The notes beneath the pieces are model-generated. The model did not search any database and was not told where the DNA came from. It worked only from the letters and a program-made list of their open reading frames with translations. Shown here in pieces: positions 34,857 to 46,231 of a stretch of 64,000 nt of DNA. The stretch comes from Aralia elata. Lineage: Eukaryota > Streptophyta > Magnoliopsida > Apiales > Araliaceae. The stretch spans positions 34,611,765 to 34,675,764 of the forward strand of contig CM068380.1 of assembly GCA_034770075.1 (NCBI GenBank). Reading direction: 5' to 3'. Each line of letters opens with the position of its first letter. Positions within the stretch are counted from its first letter, which is position 1. Made by a program: the position numbers and the translations under genes.

Positions 34857-36251
34857 ATGCAAACACGATCAAAACAACCGGAACTTGTGCAGTGTGAGGA
34901 TCATCTTGAGAAAAAGGTACGTCAGTTGAGAAAATTCTGTCAGAAAATAATTGAGAAAGAGAATATGGCTAACGAAGAACATAAATCATTGAGGGACTAT
35001 GCTATGCCTAAGATAAACGAGATCAAATCGAGCATCACGAGACCAGTCATCATCGCTAATTCCTTCGAGATCAAGCTGGGAACAATTCATATGCTTCAGA
35101 ATGCAATAAAGTTTGGGGGATTAGCTAACGACGATCCGAATGAACACTTGGTTAGCTTTTTAGAGATCTGTGATACATTCAAATATCCCAATGTGTCAGA
35201 TGATGCAGTGAGATTACGTCTGTTTCCGTTCACACTAAGAGATAAAGCAAAGAGTTGGTTGCATTCACTTCCGCCAAGATCCATCACAACTTGGGATGAT
35301 CTAGCTCAGAAATTCCTAGCGAAATTCTTTCCGCCAGCTAAGTCGGCTAAGTTGAGAAACGAGATTCCTACATTTGGGCAACAGCATGGAGAGTCACTAT
35401 ACGAGGCTTGGGAAAGGTTCAAGGAGTTATTGAGAAAATGTCCACATCATGGGCTACCTAAGTGGCTACAAGTTCAGACCTTCTACAATGGGTTGAATAA
35501 TGACACTCGAATGTGCATTGATGCAGCTGCGGGAGGAGCACTTATGGATAAAAATTTTGAGGAAGCTTTCATTTTGTTAGAGACTATGGCTACAAATAAC
35601 TATCAATGGCCGACTTCCAGGATGAATCAACAAAAGGTAGCTGGAGTATTGGAAGTAGATGCGGTCACGGCTCTAACAGCTCAGATGGTAGCCATGTCTA
35701 AGAAGATTGAAGCTTTAGCAGAATCGAAAGTCCAGCAAGTAGCCTATGTGTGTGAGCTATGTGCAGGTGCACATCCGACGGAGTATTGTGCCATTAATTC
35801 GGAATCGGTACAGTATTTGGGGAGTTATAATAGACCGCAACAGCCATATCAGAATGCTTATAATCCGGGGTGGAAGAATCATCTGGGTTTCTCTTGGAGC
35901 AATAACACTCATACTCAAAATCCAGCTCCAAGATCACAGAATCCCTCAGGTTTTCAGAACCAAGCTCCACAACATGCAGAAAGAAAACCGAGTTTAGAAG
36001 AATCATTGGCAAGATTCATCACAACGTCTGAGAAAAGAATGAATGATCAAGATAAGCTGTTAACTCAGGTAGATTTGAATGTGAAAAGCCAGGCAGTGTC
36101 AATTAGGAACTTGGAAAATCAGCTGGGACAGTTAGCTCATGTCTTGAATAATCGATCACAAGGAGCACTTCCGAGCGATAAAGAGATTAACCCAAGAACG
36201 GATGGAAAAGAACATTGCAAGGTTGTCACTTTAAGGAGTGGAAAAGAGTAG
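34857..36251 (+). CDS. Element C Gag (Athila), intact frame
   Basis: 464 residues from MQTRSKQPELVQ, the usual Athila Gag start; an in-frame ATG 27 nt upstream (34830) lies next to a TTTCAG acceptor-like string and is less likely. Order: a basic coiled start, the capsid core (DPNEHLVSFLEICDTFKYPN, LRDKAKSWLHSLPP, WDDLAQKFLAKFFPPAKSAK), a linker rich in Ala, then a CX2CX3HX4C zinc-knuckle-like motif (CELCAGAHPTEYC) near residue 300. A Gln/Asn/Pro-rich region and a C-terminal coiled coil (VSIRNLENQLGQLAHVLNN) follow. It ends in TAG just before pol; SGKE-PDM suggests a Gln codon was lost, so gag and pol may originally have been one frame. It forms the particle and binds element RNA. Confidence 0.88.
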   Translation: MQTRSKQPELVQCEDHLEKKVRQLRKFCQKIIEKENMANEEHKSLRDYAMPKINEIKSSITRPVIIANSFEIKLGTIHMLQNAIKFGGLANDDPNEHLVSFLEICDTFKYPNVSDDAVRLRLFPFTLRDKAKSWLHSLPPRSITTWDDLAQKFLAKFFPPAKSAKLRNEIPTFGQQHGESLYEAWERFKELLRKCPHHGLPKWLQVQTFYNGLNNDTRMCIDAAAGGALMDKNFEEAFILLETMATNNYQWPTSRMNQQKVAGVLEVDAVTALTAQMVAMSKKIEALAESKVQQVAYVCELCAGAHPTEYCAINSESVQYLGSYNRPQQPYQNAYNPGWKNHLGFSWSNNTHTQNPAPRSQNPSGFQNQAPQHAERKPSLEESLARFITTSEKRMNDQDKLLTQVDLNVKSQAVSIRNLENQLGQLAHVLNNRSQGALPSDKEINPRTDGKEHCKVVTLRSGKE

Positions 36252-36257
36252 CCTGAT

Positions 36258-38212
36258 ATGGTTAAGGGAAATTCTAAACCAGAAACAGTTGTGGAGAATG
36301 AAGATGAGGAAACCCCGATGAAAAGTAAGGCGAACGAATCAGAAAAGGTGAAGGATACAGGTTCGGAGGCAAAGTCAAAGGAACTCAAGTCAGATAGTGT
36401 AGTGCATCCCGTACCATTCCCTCAAAGATTGCAGAAAGCTAAGTTAGATAAGCAATTTTCCAGATTCTTAGATGTTTTTAAGAAACTGCACATTAACATA
36501 CCATTCGCAGAAGCCCTGGAACAGATGCCTAGTTACGCAAAGTTCATGAAGGAGGTTTTGTCAAAGAAGAGAAAATTGGGTGATTTCGAGACAGTGGCAT
36601 TAACCGAGGAATGTAGTGTAATTTTGCAGAACAAATTGCCACCCAAATTAAAGGATCCAGGAAGCTTCAATATTCCATGTGTAATTGGTAACCAGTTCTC
36701 TGGAAGGGCATTGTGTGACTTAGGAGCTAGCATCAATTTAATGCCGTTATCAGTTTACACTCAGCTTGGGCTAAAGGCACCAAAACTGACAAACATCAGC
36801 CTACAGTTGGCAGACAGGTCAGTGACATATCCGAGGGGTATTGTGGAAGATATTTTGGTTAAAGTTGATAAATTCATCTTCCCGACTGACTTCGTCATTT
36901 TGGATTACGAAGAGGATAAAGAAATCCCCATCATATTAGGTCGTCCAATCTTAGCAACAGGGAGAACGTTGATAGATGTACAAAAAGGTGAATTGACAAT
37001 GAGAGTTCAAGATCAGGAAGTCACCTTTAACGTATTTAAATCAATGAAATTCCCTAAGGAAGGCGAGGAATGCTTGCTGATAGACCTGCTAGATGAAATC
37101 GTGAATGAACGAACCAGTGCAAGTTATTGTGAAGATCCATTAGAAGCTGCTCTGGTTGGGATAGACACTTTTGATGATTTGGATGAGTTGGATTATGTCA
37201 AGGTTTTAGACGCGTTACCTATTTCTCGAAAATTTAGCAGGCAATTTGATATACTTGACCGGCCAGAAGAAGGAGAAAAGAGGTCCAAACCGTCAGTGGA
37301 AGAACCACCTATGCTTGAACTCAAACCTCTTCCATCACATCTAAGGTATGCTTACTTGGGAGGCTCTGACACACTACCAGTAATAGTTTTTGCTCATTTG
37401 AATGAATCTCAAGAAGAAAAACTGTTAAAGGTTTTGCGTGAGTATAAAACAACAATTGGGTGGAGAATAGCAGACATCAAGGGAATCAGTCCGTTGTTTT
37501 GCATGCACAAAATTCTGCTTGAAGAAGGAGCAAAACTGGTTATTGAGCAACAAAGAAGATTGAATCCGATCATGAAGGACGTAGTAAAGAAGGAAATCAT
37601 CAAGTGGTTAGATACCGATATTATCTATCTGATTTCAGACAGTTCTTGGGTAAGTCCTGTACAGTGTGTGCCTAAAAAGGGGGGAATGACAGTGGTTGAA
37701 AACGAAAATAATGAACTCATTCCTAAAAGAACAGTTACAGGTTGGCGAGTGTGTATGGATTACCGCAAGTTGAACAAAGCGACACGCAAAGATCACTTTC
37801 CACTGCCATTTATTGATCAAATGTTGGATAGGTTGTCCGGTCATCAATTTTACTGCCTTCTTGACGGATACTCAGGTTATAACCAGATAGTAATAGCTCC
37901 GGAGGACCAAGAGAAAACGACTTTTACATGCCCTTATGGAACGTTTGCATTCCGGAGAATGTCTTTCGGGTTATGTAATGCACCAGTTACATTTCAGCGA
38001 TGCATGATGGCTATCTTCTCGGATATGGTTGAGTAGAATTTAGAGGTGTTCATGGATGATTTTTCGGTATTCGGTGATAGTTTTGACTTGTGTCTTAGCA
38101 ATCTCATTTTAGTGTTGAAGCGTTGTGTGGAGATAAATCTGGTTCTTAACTGGGAAAAATGCCACTTTATGGTGCAAGAAGGGATTATTCTGGGGCACAA
38201 GGTGTCCGAAGC
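36258..38212 (+). pseudogene. Element C protease and reverse transcriptase
   Basis: An acidic linker is followed by the Athila protease (active site CDLGASINLMP near 36714, then IPIILGRPILATG) and RT: VSPVQCVPKKGG, GWRVCMDYRKLNKATRKDH, LLDGYSGYNQI, FGLCNAPVTFQRCM, and the catalytic FMDDFSVFGDS near 38051. A TAG at 38034 interrupts RT just before that block. A one-base deletion near 38212 (GHKVSEAG then LEVDRAKIE in another frame) separates it from the rest. Otherwise it is open and well conserved. Confidence 0.9.
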
Positions 38213-40228
38213 AGGTTAGAGGTGGATAGAGCAAAGATCGAAACCATGGAAAAGCTACTTCCACCGACATCTGTAAGAGGCATTAGAAGTTTTCTCGGAC
38301 ATGCAGGATTCTACCGTCGATTCATCAAGGACTTTTCAAAAATTTCAAAACCATTGTGTTCACTCCTTGAGAAAGATGTTCCCTTCAAGATGGATCAATC
38401 TTGCATCGAAGCCTTTGAAGTGCTGAAAAAGAAGTTAGTCACAGCCCCGATCATAGTTGCTCCCGATTGGACCTTACCTTTTAAGTTGATGTGTGACGCA
38501 AGTGATTATGCAGTGGGAGCTGTGTTGGGTCAGCGAAGAGATAAGATTTTTCACACCATTTATTACTCAAGTAAGACACTCACTGAAGCTCAATTGAATT
38601 ACACCACTACAAAAAAAGAGTTACTTGCAGTAGTATTTGCCTTTGATAAATTTCGAGCATATCTGATTGGAACCAAGGTGATAGTCTACACTGATCATTC
38701 AACCATCAAATATTTGATTGCAAAGAAGGATGCCAAACCAAGACTGATTCGATGGGTCCTTCTGTTGCAAGAATTTGATTTAGAAATTCGAGATAGGAAA
38801 GGTACGGAGAATCAAGTGGCTAATCATCTTTCAAGGTTAGAGAATGCCGACACTCAGAGAAAGAATGATGTGGTAATTAATGAGTCGTTTCCGGATGAGC
38901 AACTATTTCACATCAACACCGAAGTCCCTTGGTATACTGATTACGTGAACTTCCTAGTCAGTAACGTTCTTCCGCAAGATTTCACTTCTCAACAAAGAAA
39001 GAAATTTCTCCATGAGGTCAAGTAGTACTTCTGGGATGAGCCATTCCTCTTCAAAACTTGTGCGGATCAAATGATACGACGTTGTGTGCCACAGGAAGAA
39101 ATAGAGAGCATATTGACTCGTTGCCATTCGTCAGAGTATGGAGGACATTATGGAGGAGAAAGAACTGCAACAAAAGTGCTACAATCAGGGTTTTTCTGGC
39201 CTTCGTTGTTCAAAGATGCTCACCTTTTTGTTCTAAAGTGCGATAGATGTCAAAGGGTTGGCAACATTTTGAAACGGCATGAAATGCCTCTGAACACTAT
39301 CCTTGAAGTTGAACTCTTCGACGTATGGGGTATTGACTTTATGGGGCCATTTCTGTCGTCATTCAACAATCATTACATACTTTTGGCTGTGGACTATGTA
39401 TCAAAATGGGTTGAAACATCTGCATTACCCACAAATGATGCCAAAGTGGTTCTACGGTTCTTGCAGAAAAATATTTTTACTCGATTCGGTATACCAAGAG
39501 CCATAATCAGTGACGAAGGTACCCATTTTTGCAATAAGCAGTTCACCAAGTTGTTAGCTAAATATGGAGTCAAACGCAGGATTGCTACGGCTTATCATCC
39601 CCAAACGAATGGCCAAGTAGAGGTGTTTAATCATGAAGTTAAGCAAATTCTGGAGAAAGTGGTGAACCTATCTCGTAAGGATTGGGCGATGAAATTAGAC
39701 GATGCTTTATGGGCATATCGCACGGCCTATAAGAATCCCATTGGAATGTCACCGTATCGCATGGTTTACGAAAAAGCGTGTCATTTACCGGTCGAACTTG
39801 AACACAATGCATATTGGGCAATTCATAAATTGAACTTTGATCTCCAAGCATCTGGCGAGAAAAGGTTGCTTCAATTGAATGAGATGGAGGAGTTTCATCA
39901 CCAAGCCTATGAAAACGCTAAGCTGTATAAAGAAAAAGTCAAGAGGTGGCATGACAAACAGATAGTTGATCAGAAATTCGAACCGGGATAAGCTGTATTA
40001 TTGTTCAACTCCAGACTGCGATTATTTCCTAGGAAGTTAAAGTCTAGGTGGTCAGGTCCTTTCATTGTCACTGCTGTAGCTCCCCACGGGGCAATTGATG
40101 TCGAAGAACGAAACTCAAAGCGCACATTCAAGGTCAATGGTCAGCGACTCAAACATTATTGGGGAGGCGAGGTGGATCGACAAGTATCAGTGATTCATCT
40201 CTCTTCGCTCGATCAAACTGATGCTTAA
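38213..40228 (+). pseudogene. Element C RNase H and integrase
   Basis: The frame resumes with the RT connection (IRSFLGHAGFYRRFIKDFSK), RNase H (LMCDASDYAVGAVLGQR, YTTTKKELLAVVFAFDKF, VYTDHSTIKYL), then integrase. The HHCC zinc region (RCHSSEYGGHYGGERTATKV, KCDRCQRVGN) and core (DVWGIDFMGPF, IISDEGTHFCN, HPQTNGQVEVFNHEVK) are intact. The C-terminal domain reads KLKSRWSGPFIVTAVAPHGA. Stops at 39023 and 39989 both fit Gln codons. The end is TAA at 40226-40228. All catalytic residues are still present. Confidence 0.9.
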
Positions 40229-40507
40229 TACCGCAGAGAAAGTCGGGCTGACGACTATAAACCAAGCACTTGATGGGAGGCAACCCAATCATGCTACTTT
40301 ATTGCTAGTTAGTAGTAGTTCAAAGTGTTCTTGTTTTAAAATAATTCTTCAATTCCTTCGTAGTCGGACTTATTTATGATGTTATTCTTTGGAACAGGGA
40401 TAAAGCCTAGGGGATACATTAGAAGTAGCGAGACATGCTATTGGGATGGTACCAATTGAAGACAAGAGGAGCAAAGCAAAAGAGAAAATTTTTCAGAAAA
40501 AAGGATT

Positions 40508-40665
40508 CTCGCCCCGGCGAGAAAAATACAAAAGGATTCTCGCCCCGACGAGAACCTCTCTGCCAAAACTCACTTCAGCGCAAAATTTTCTCGCCTCAGC
40601 CCATTCCTCTCTGTCCATTCTCGCCCCGGCGAGATTCTCAGGTATAAACTTCTCGCCCCAGCGAG
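40508..40665 (+). repeat. Internal array of GC-rich inverted repeats in element C
   Basis: CTCGCCCCGGCGAG and variants at 40508, 40539, a degenerate copy near 40590, 40620 and 40652, spaced 31, 51, 30 and 32 bp. The word is the reverse complement of the LTR word. The array ends 513 bp before the ATG of the third ORF. Confidence 0.85.
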
Positions 40666-41177
40666 AATCGCGGAAACCAGTTTTTAAAAACCGATCCCAA
40701 TTCGATTTCTTTCACTCCTAAACCCATGCAACTTCATCCAACTCCTATTTCTACTCTCCTATACCAACCAAACCCTATTTTTCCAGATTTCTCTTCTAAT
40801 TTCCTCCCTCATTCTAGCCACACTTGGATTCCTAATCAAACCCTACCACACTCCTTCCGAAATCCAAACACGAATACAGTTCTACCATCATCTCTCATTC
40901 AAAAGGAGAAATACTCTGTTCTATTCACAATATCTATATGCTTTATCATTGCATGAACGATTTCTAGGGTTTGCACCGAATTAGAGACGCAAGTTAATCA
41001 GTTTAACCACTCAACATCACCAATTCTGCTCTAGTGCACCGTGCCTCTGTCAGTTGGAAATTCGTAGAGTTGGAGTTTGGGGGGAAGTGTTGTTCATAGT
41101 TCTGCATTGCGGAGTTGTGGTGTGTTAGCCTGGTTGTTTCCGAATCTTTGTTGTGTTTATTTGTTAAGTGATCAGTG

Positions 41178-42380
41178 ATGGCTCCCAAAAGGCATCGGGG
41201 TGAGGGTTCATCTTCTACACCATCCAGGCAATTTGATAGACGAAAATTCGTCAGTGCTGAGGCGACAAACAGATATGAATCGTATACATCGGGTAAAACT
41301 CTAACTCCCGAGCACGGTCTCACACCTGACTAAGTGGTAGATGGTGAGATGATGCTTCAGATAGTAGAGAGGGGATGGGAGACATTCACCGCCCATCCGG
41401 AACCTGCATGTATATCCATTGTCAAAGAATTTTATGCCAATGCAGAGGATGCGGCTCCATGCGAGGCTACAATATGGGGCAAGACAGTTTCATTCAGTGC
41501 CCAATCGATCAATGAATACTATAACTTGAGGCCTGATACAAGCTGTAGATACACTCGATTTCTTGACGAGGGACCGAATTTGGAGAAGGTGGTCACTGAC
41601 TTGTGTAAACCGGGGACGACTTGGATATCCAGAGGGCCATGTGCAGCAATTTCGTTCCATAGCAAGGACTTGAGTCGTTATGGGAAGGTATGGTATGCTT
41701 TCCTCTCTGCTAAACTGATGCCATCACAACACGTGAGTGATGTACCCAAGGTGAAAGCTTTATTGTTATATGCTATTGTAACGGGGATTGCGATCAATGT
41801 GGGCCAGTTGATTGAGGCGTCGATTCGCCGAACTTTACGGAATTTGCATAGTCAGGGTGGTTTGCCACACCCTTCCCTGATTTGTGGCTTATGTCTTCGT
41901 GCGAGAGTTCGTTGGGGGGCTGAGGAAGCTTTGCAGCAACCGTTGCTACTTTTGGACCACCATCTAATTGCACGCTATAAGGAATGGGAAGGCGGTGAGT
42001 CACATCCTCATGGTATGGGGTATATCGTTCATTCTCCTGCTGTTGAAGAAGAGCATGAATCAGATGATGAGGAAGCAGGTCCTTCAAAGGGTCCTTCAGC
42101 GTCTACTTCTACAGGAAAATCTAAGTTCAGCCTTCAATTTCGTGAGTTGCAGCGCCTTATTGATTCTCAGCATAAAACCATATTGAGGCAGAACCAACGG
42201 TTGGCGGATCGACAGGAGCATATGTTTGCTTATCAGCAGAGTTGTACGCAAGCGATATCAAACATGTATTCGAATATGCAACCGTTGATGGATTACGTTC
42301 ACTTTCCAGAAGCGCAGCCATTGCCAGTTTTTCCACCACCAACCCCAGATGATGATGACGAGTTTGGGCCTACTGCTTGA
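41178..42380 (+). pseudogene. Element C third ORF, plant transposon protein domain (PF20167-like)
   Basis: 400 codons from MAPKRHRGEGSSS, with a single in-frame stop at 41331-41333 (TPD-VVDG, fits CAA). The N-terminus is basic, a possible nuclear signal. Then comes the domain commonly annotated 'putative plant transposon protein': FTAHPEPACISIVKEFYANA, WGKTVSFSAQSINEYYNL, SKDLSRYGKVWYAFLSAKLM, ALLLYAIVTGIAINVG. The C-terminus is acidic (ESDDEEAGPS), has a short coiled coil (LQRLIDSQHKTILRQNQRL) and ends Pro/Asp-rich. I see no signal peptide or transmembrane helix, so an envelope role is not supported by sequence. Its function in the element is unknown. Confidence 0.75.
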
Positions 42381-43579
42381 TTTGTCAGGGAAGTCCTTTG
42401 TTCTTTATTTTCTTTATTTTTCGTACAATGAGGACATTGTATCGTTTGAGTTTGGGGGGTGTGTGTTATTTTTAGAATTTGCTCATCTAGTTGTATTTTT
42501 TCATCTAGTTGCATTTTTAGTTTTATTTGTATTAGTTTCATGTTAGATTGCATTAGTTATCTATTTATTTATAAAAAAAAATCAAAAAAAATAATCCAAA
42601 AACCCAAAAATTTAGTAGCGTAGGATCATATAGTATTGCATTTAGTAGGGGTATTCAAGCAATGCATTAATGGAAGTCATTTAGGGATGACCGATGATGA
42701 AACTTGATCAGTTCTAATTTAATTTAATGGGATGGATAGTAATTGCTAAATCTGAAGTCACTTGTTTTAGTTGTGTTTACTTGAGACCCTTGGTTTTTAA
42801 TTGTTCACGAATGTGTAGTGAGGTAATTAGGAGTTGGTTCTTCTTTGGTTATTAGGTGCTCTCATGAAGATATAAACTGTTATCACTTGTTGGATCGGAA
42901 AAAAAAAGTTGTTGAATAAATACTGCTTCGATGTCTGTCTAAGTGCACGAAAAAGAAAAATTAACAAATATAGACAGATAAGAGCAGGTCTTGACTAGTT
43001 TGTCTTTGTAGCCGGTGTCATTTGAATGAGTATGCCCTTAGGAGATGTCTTTACACTCAGCGCCCTAAAATCGTCTGGTTTGGGAGTCTTTGGTTGAAAG
43101 TTCATTACATGGGTGACATTGAATAGCCTAATAAAGATGAACATTGCACTAGTCAGGATGTATGACGAGATGGAGTGTAAAACGCACTCGTTAAAAAAAA
43201 GGAAAAAAATGAGAAGACAAGTGAATAGCAGTTGAGCTTGAAAGTAAAATTTGTGAACTTATCTTTTTCTGAGCATTGTGATACTAAGAGTTGAATTCAT
43301 ATTCTGATTGGTTTGATATATTTTGTACACACTAATGGAAGGGTTGAGAGTAAATTATAACTGATAATAGTTGGCTTGTTGATGGTGCACGAGGTTGAAG
43401 TTCTATTGAATTGGTAGTTACTGATTTCTAAGGCCGAATTTTTATGATGTCTGTTGATTATTTGCTTGAGTATGGTCAGTCATGCATTTGCATTCATATT
43501 GGTAGTTAGTTTAGATGTTATTTTGGTTTGTTTTGTGTTTTTGCTTGAGGACGAGCAAAGTTTCGAGTTTGGGGGTATT
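42381..43579 (+). promoter_or_regulatory. Element C 3' noncoding region with two purine tracts
   Basis: A first tract GAGTTTGGGGGGTGTG lies at about 42448, preceded by AATGAGGACATTGTATCG. The second, the true polypurine tract (GAGTTTGGGGGTATT, about 43566-43579), is preceded by TTGAGGACGAGCAAAG and abuts the 3' LTR. Between them, near 43162, is the hairpin word GAGTGTAAAACGCACTC followed by an A-rich run. The rest is noncoding. Confidence 0.7.
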
Positions 43580-45397
43580 TGATGAGTAGGTTTTAACCTA
43601 CGAGTTTGATACATCTTTGGCTTAATTTTTTACAGTCTTTAAGTGTTTTTAGTATCTTTTTATTTGTTTTCGTATTGCTTTTGTAGGTCGAGGCTGGCTG
43701 TAGGTTAGAAGAAGAAAAAGTAGCTGGGTGCAGGGCAACCTCGCCGGGGCGAGAATTCAAGGGTTAATTTTCTCGCCGGGGCGAGGACTTTTGTGAAGAG
43801 TTTCTCGCCGGGGTGAGAATGCGGCTGGTGGAATTTTAAAGTTTGTCAGCATTCAGTTATTTTGGAAAGGTTGAAGTGATCAAGGAATCTGTCTATCATT
43901 CTGATTGGGAGACTAAAGGAAGATATAAAAAGGAGATAACACATTGGATAAAGAGATATACAACACAGAGATTGAGTTTTCAGAGCTGAGCAAGGAGATT
44001 GAAGATCAAGTCAAGCATCGTGAGGAATTCAGATTGGAGTGCTAGAGATTATATTGAGTTTTCTTTTAATCTTTTATCTCTGATTTGTAATTAATCATGA
44101 TGACTTATTTTGGTATTCTAGTTTTTATTGTCAGTATGAACTAAACCATTAGTTAAGGCTACAATTGAACCAGTTATGTTTCTGAATTTATTATTTATTT
44201 AATTCCAGTTATTCAATTGATGGGAGTTGTCTATCTTATTCTATGCTTACTGATTAAATTGTTTCGCCGACAATTAGCATATTATTTTAGATGAATTCGG
44301 GAGATGCATTCTAGGGTTAGAACTGGATAAGATAGCATGTATTCTTAATTATTTACATGTGTTGAATAATTAGGATTGTGAAGTGAATAGGGATATCTCT
44401 TTACTGCATGTAACAATTAGAAATTGAAGCTTAAAGAATTTAATCCTTTAATTTTGCATAGGAATATCGCAGAGTTTATTGGATTAGATAGATTTATTTG
44501 ATCACTTGGAAAAGGGCTTATAAATACAATTGAATTTCTGTTGACAACTCCATTGAACTGGATAATTGGAAGACATAGATAGATTGGTTTATGATAAATA
44601 ACTGGGGATATTGTAGTTTTAATCTTTTTAAATCTGAATTTCAACTTTTGTGATAGTTGCTAGTGTTAGTGTTACTTCAATTAGTTTCAATCGATACTCA
44701 AATTGCAATTGTTTAATAGAATAGTCATAATCTAAATTGATAGTTGGAGATAGGGGTGCTCATTGGTAAAAAACCGAACCGGTACCGAAAATACCGAACC
44801 GGTACTGATCCGAAAATACCAAAAAACCAAGAACCGGTACTGGTACCGAATTACCGGTTTCGGTACCGGTTCGATACAAAATCGGTACCGGTTTTTTCGG
44901 TTCGGTTTTCGGTTATACCGCAAGGTAATATATATAATTATTAATAATAATTAAATAATTTTTTTTATATTAACAATTTCACTTATCTAGTTTCCTGCTT
45001 GGGTATTAATTATTATAATATAATATAATATTTTTTTTAACTATTAATTATTATATTATTAAATTTCGATATTTTCGGTATTTCGATTTTTACCGAATTC
45101 AGAAAATTCCATACCGCTACCGGTACCGAAAAATGTTAAAATACCGAAAAATCCATACCGCTACCGGTACCAAAAAATGTTAAAATACCGAAAAACCGGT
45201 ACCGAAAAAAATCGGTACCGCTGGTACGGGTATTAACCGGTTCGGTAAAAAACCGAAAAAACCGAATTTTTTGAGCACCCCTAGTTGGAGATATAAAACA
45301 TAGTAATTCCTGTGGGTTTGACACTCGTCCTTATCACTTTATTACTTGTTGATCGTGTATACTTGCACGTAATTGTTGATTGTGAAATCGGGCAACA
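43580..45397 (+). repeat. 3' LTR of element C, carrying a hAT MITE
   Basis: 1818 bp. Removing the 533-bp MITE and one 8-bp target copy leaves 1277 bp, exactly the 5' LTR length. The three GC inverted repeats are retained; the third has a C-to-T change (CTCGCCGGGGTGAG). Confidence 0.92.
44751..45283. mobile_element. hAT-type MITE inside the 3' LTR of element C
   Basis: Termini TAGGGGTGCTCA and, inverted, TAGGGGTGCTCA are perfect over 12 bp, and GTTGGAGA is duplicated exactly at 44743-44750 and 45284-45291. The interior is built of ACCGGTACCGAA-type words in both orientations around an AT-rich middle. The matching site in the 5' LTR (near 34618) is empty, proving insertion after C. Confidence 0.95.
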
Positions 45398-46231
45398 TAT
45401 CCCTTGCCTCTATCGATGTCGAGATGTACGATGCACTGTATGACCGTACCATAGAGTTACAAGATAGAGTTAGAGATTTGCAGAGACAGGCAAATAGACG
45501 CCAAACTGCTATAGAACAGAAGAATGAGAAAACTGAGGATCTGGATATACGTCTTTGAGACGTGGAATGGAAGTTAGTTCAGGCAGAGAGTCAAAAGGAA
45601 GAATTGTTAGCCGAGAATGAGAAGATGAAACTTGAAATTGAGAAATTGAAGGATGACCTGAGTGAAGAGTTAGCGGAACGTGCTAGGGCAGAAGACGCCT
45701 GGATGAATACCGCTCGACGTGCAGAAATTTCTGGAGAAGGCGAACGGGTAAAGAAGGCTAAGATTGAGGTGACGGACTATACTTTTTAGACAACGATTGA
45801 TAGGGCCCAGGATCGAGTTCTCTACTATCCAGTTCAGTTCGAAGACTTGCCATGGTATATGTTGGATCATAGGACGATGTTCCGTATCATAAAGGAAGAA
45901 CGCAGGAAGGCAGTTCGACGCCTTAGTAAGCCGTGATAGGAAAAGTATTGAAATGTATGTAAATATTTATGGTAGTTAGTAATGTAAATTCTAGCGTGGC
46001 TATAAACGATGGAATATGACTATTAAATCCTAAAGATTCTTTGATCTCGGGATAGTTGATGTAAATAGCAGTGATGCTATCTTTCTATGTTTAAGACTTT
46101 TGAATGAATGAAATATCAAGTTTATTTGAAGATGTTATGTGTTATGTGTTAAACCTGAATTGTTTGAGTTAAGTATTAAACACTTAAGAAATTGAGTAAT
46201 GAACTAATAAGCGCATATTCTTAAACAGAAA

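Larger units (their letters stand above)
33452..45397 (+). mobile_element. Element C: Athila-lineage Ty3/gypsy retrotransposon
   Basis: A full-length element inserted in the leader ORF of E. LTRs start TGATGAGTAGG and end GGGCAACA. The target site reads TACCC on the left and TATCC on the right (four of five match). Order: LTR, tRNA-Asp primer site, gag, protease-RT-RNase H-integrase, GC palindrome array, third ORF, two purine tracts, LTR. The two LTRs differ at about 20 of 1277 aligned positions by my eye count, so insertion was fairly recent. Gag is intact; pol and the third ORF are broken by a few stops and one frameshift. Confidence 0.92.
33233..45936 (+). pseudogene. Element E leader ORF: acidic coiled-coil protein, split by element C
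   Basis: Part 1 (33233-33451) begins MSDVGGFSQPREVELRVARE and becomes strongly acidic. Part 2 (45403-45936) resumes in the same register beyond element C, starting LASIDVEMYDALYDR, and forms a long predicted coiled coil (VEWKLVQAESQKEELLAENE) with a basic end (RTMFRIIKEERRKAVRR) and a TGA at 45934. Two in-frame stops (after LDIRL and after VTDYTF) fit CGA and CAG. It is about 250 codons in all and sits between the primer site and gag, where Tekay elements usually have no gene. I do not recognise a family. No zinc finger or membrane segment is visible. Confidence 0.65.

Noticed and set aside
44732..45324. Arg/Tyr-rich frames on both strands
   Set aside because: They are translations of the ACCGGTACCGAA words of the hAT MITE.
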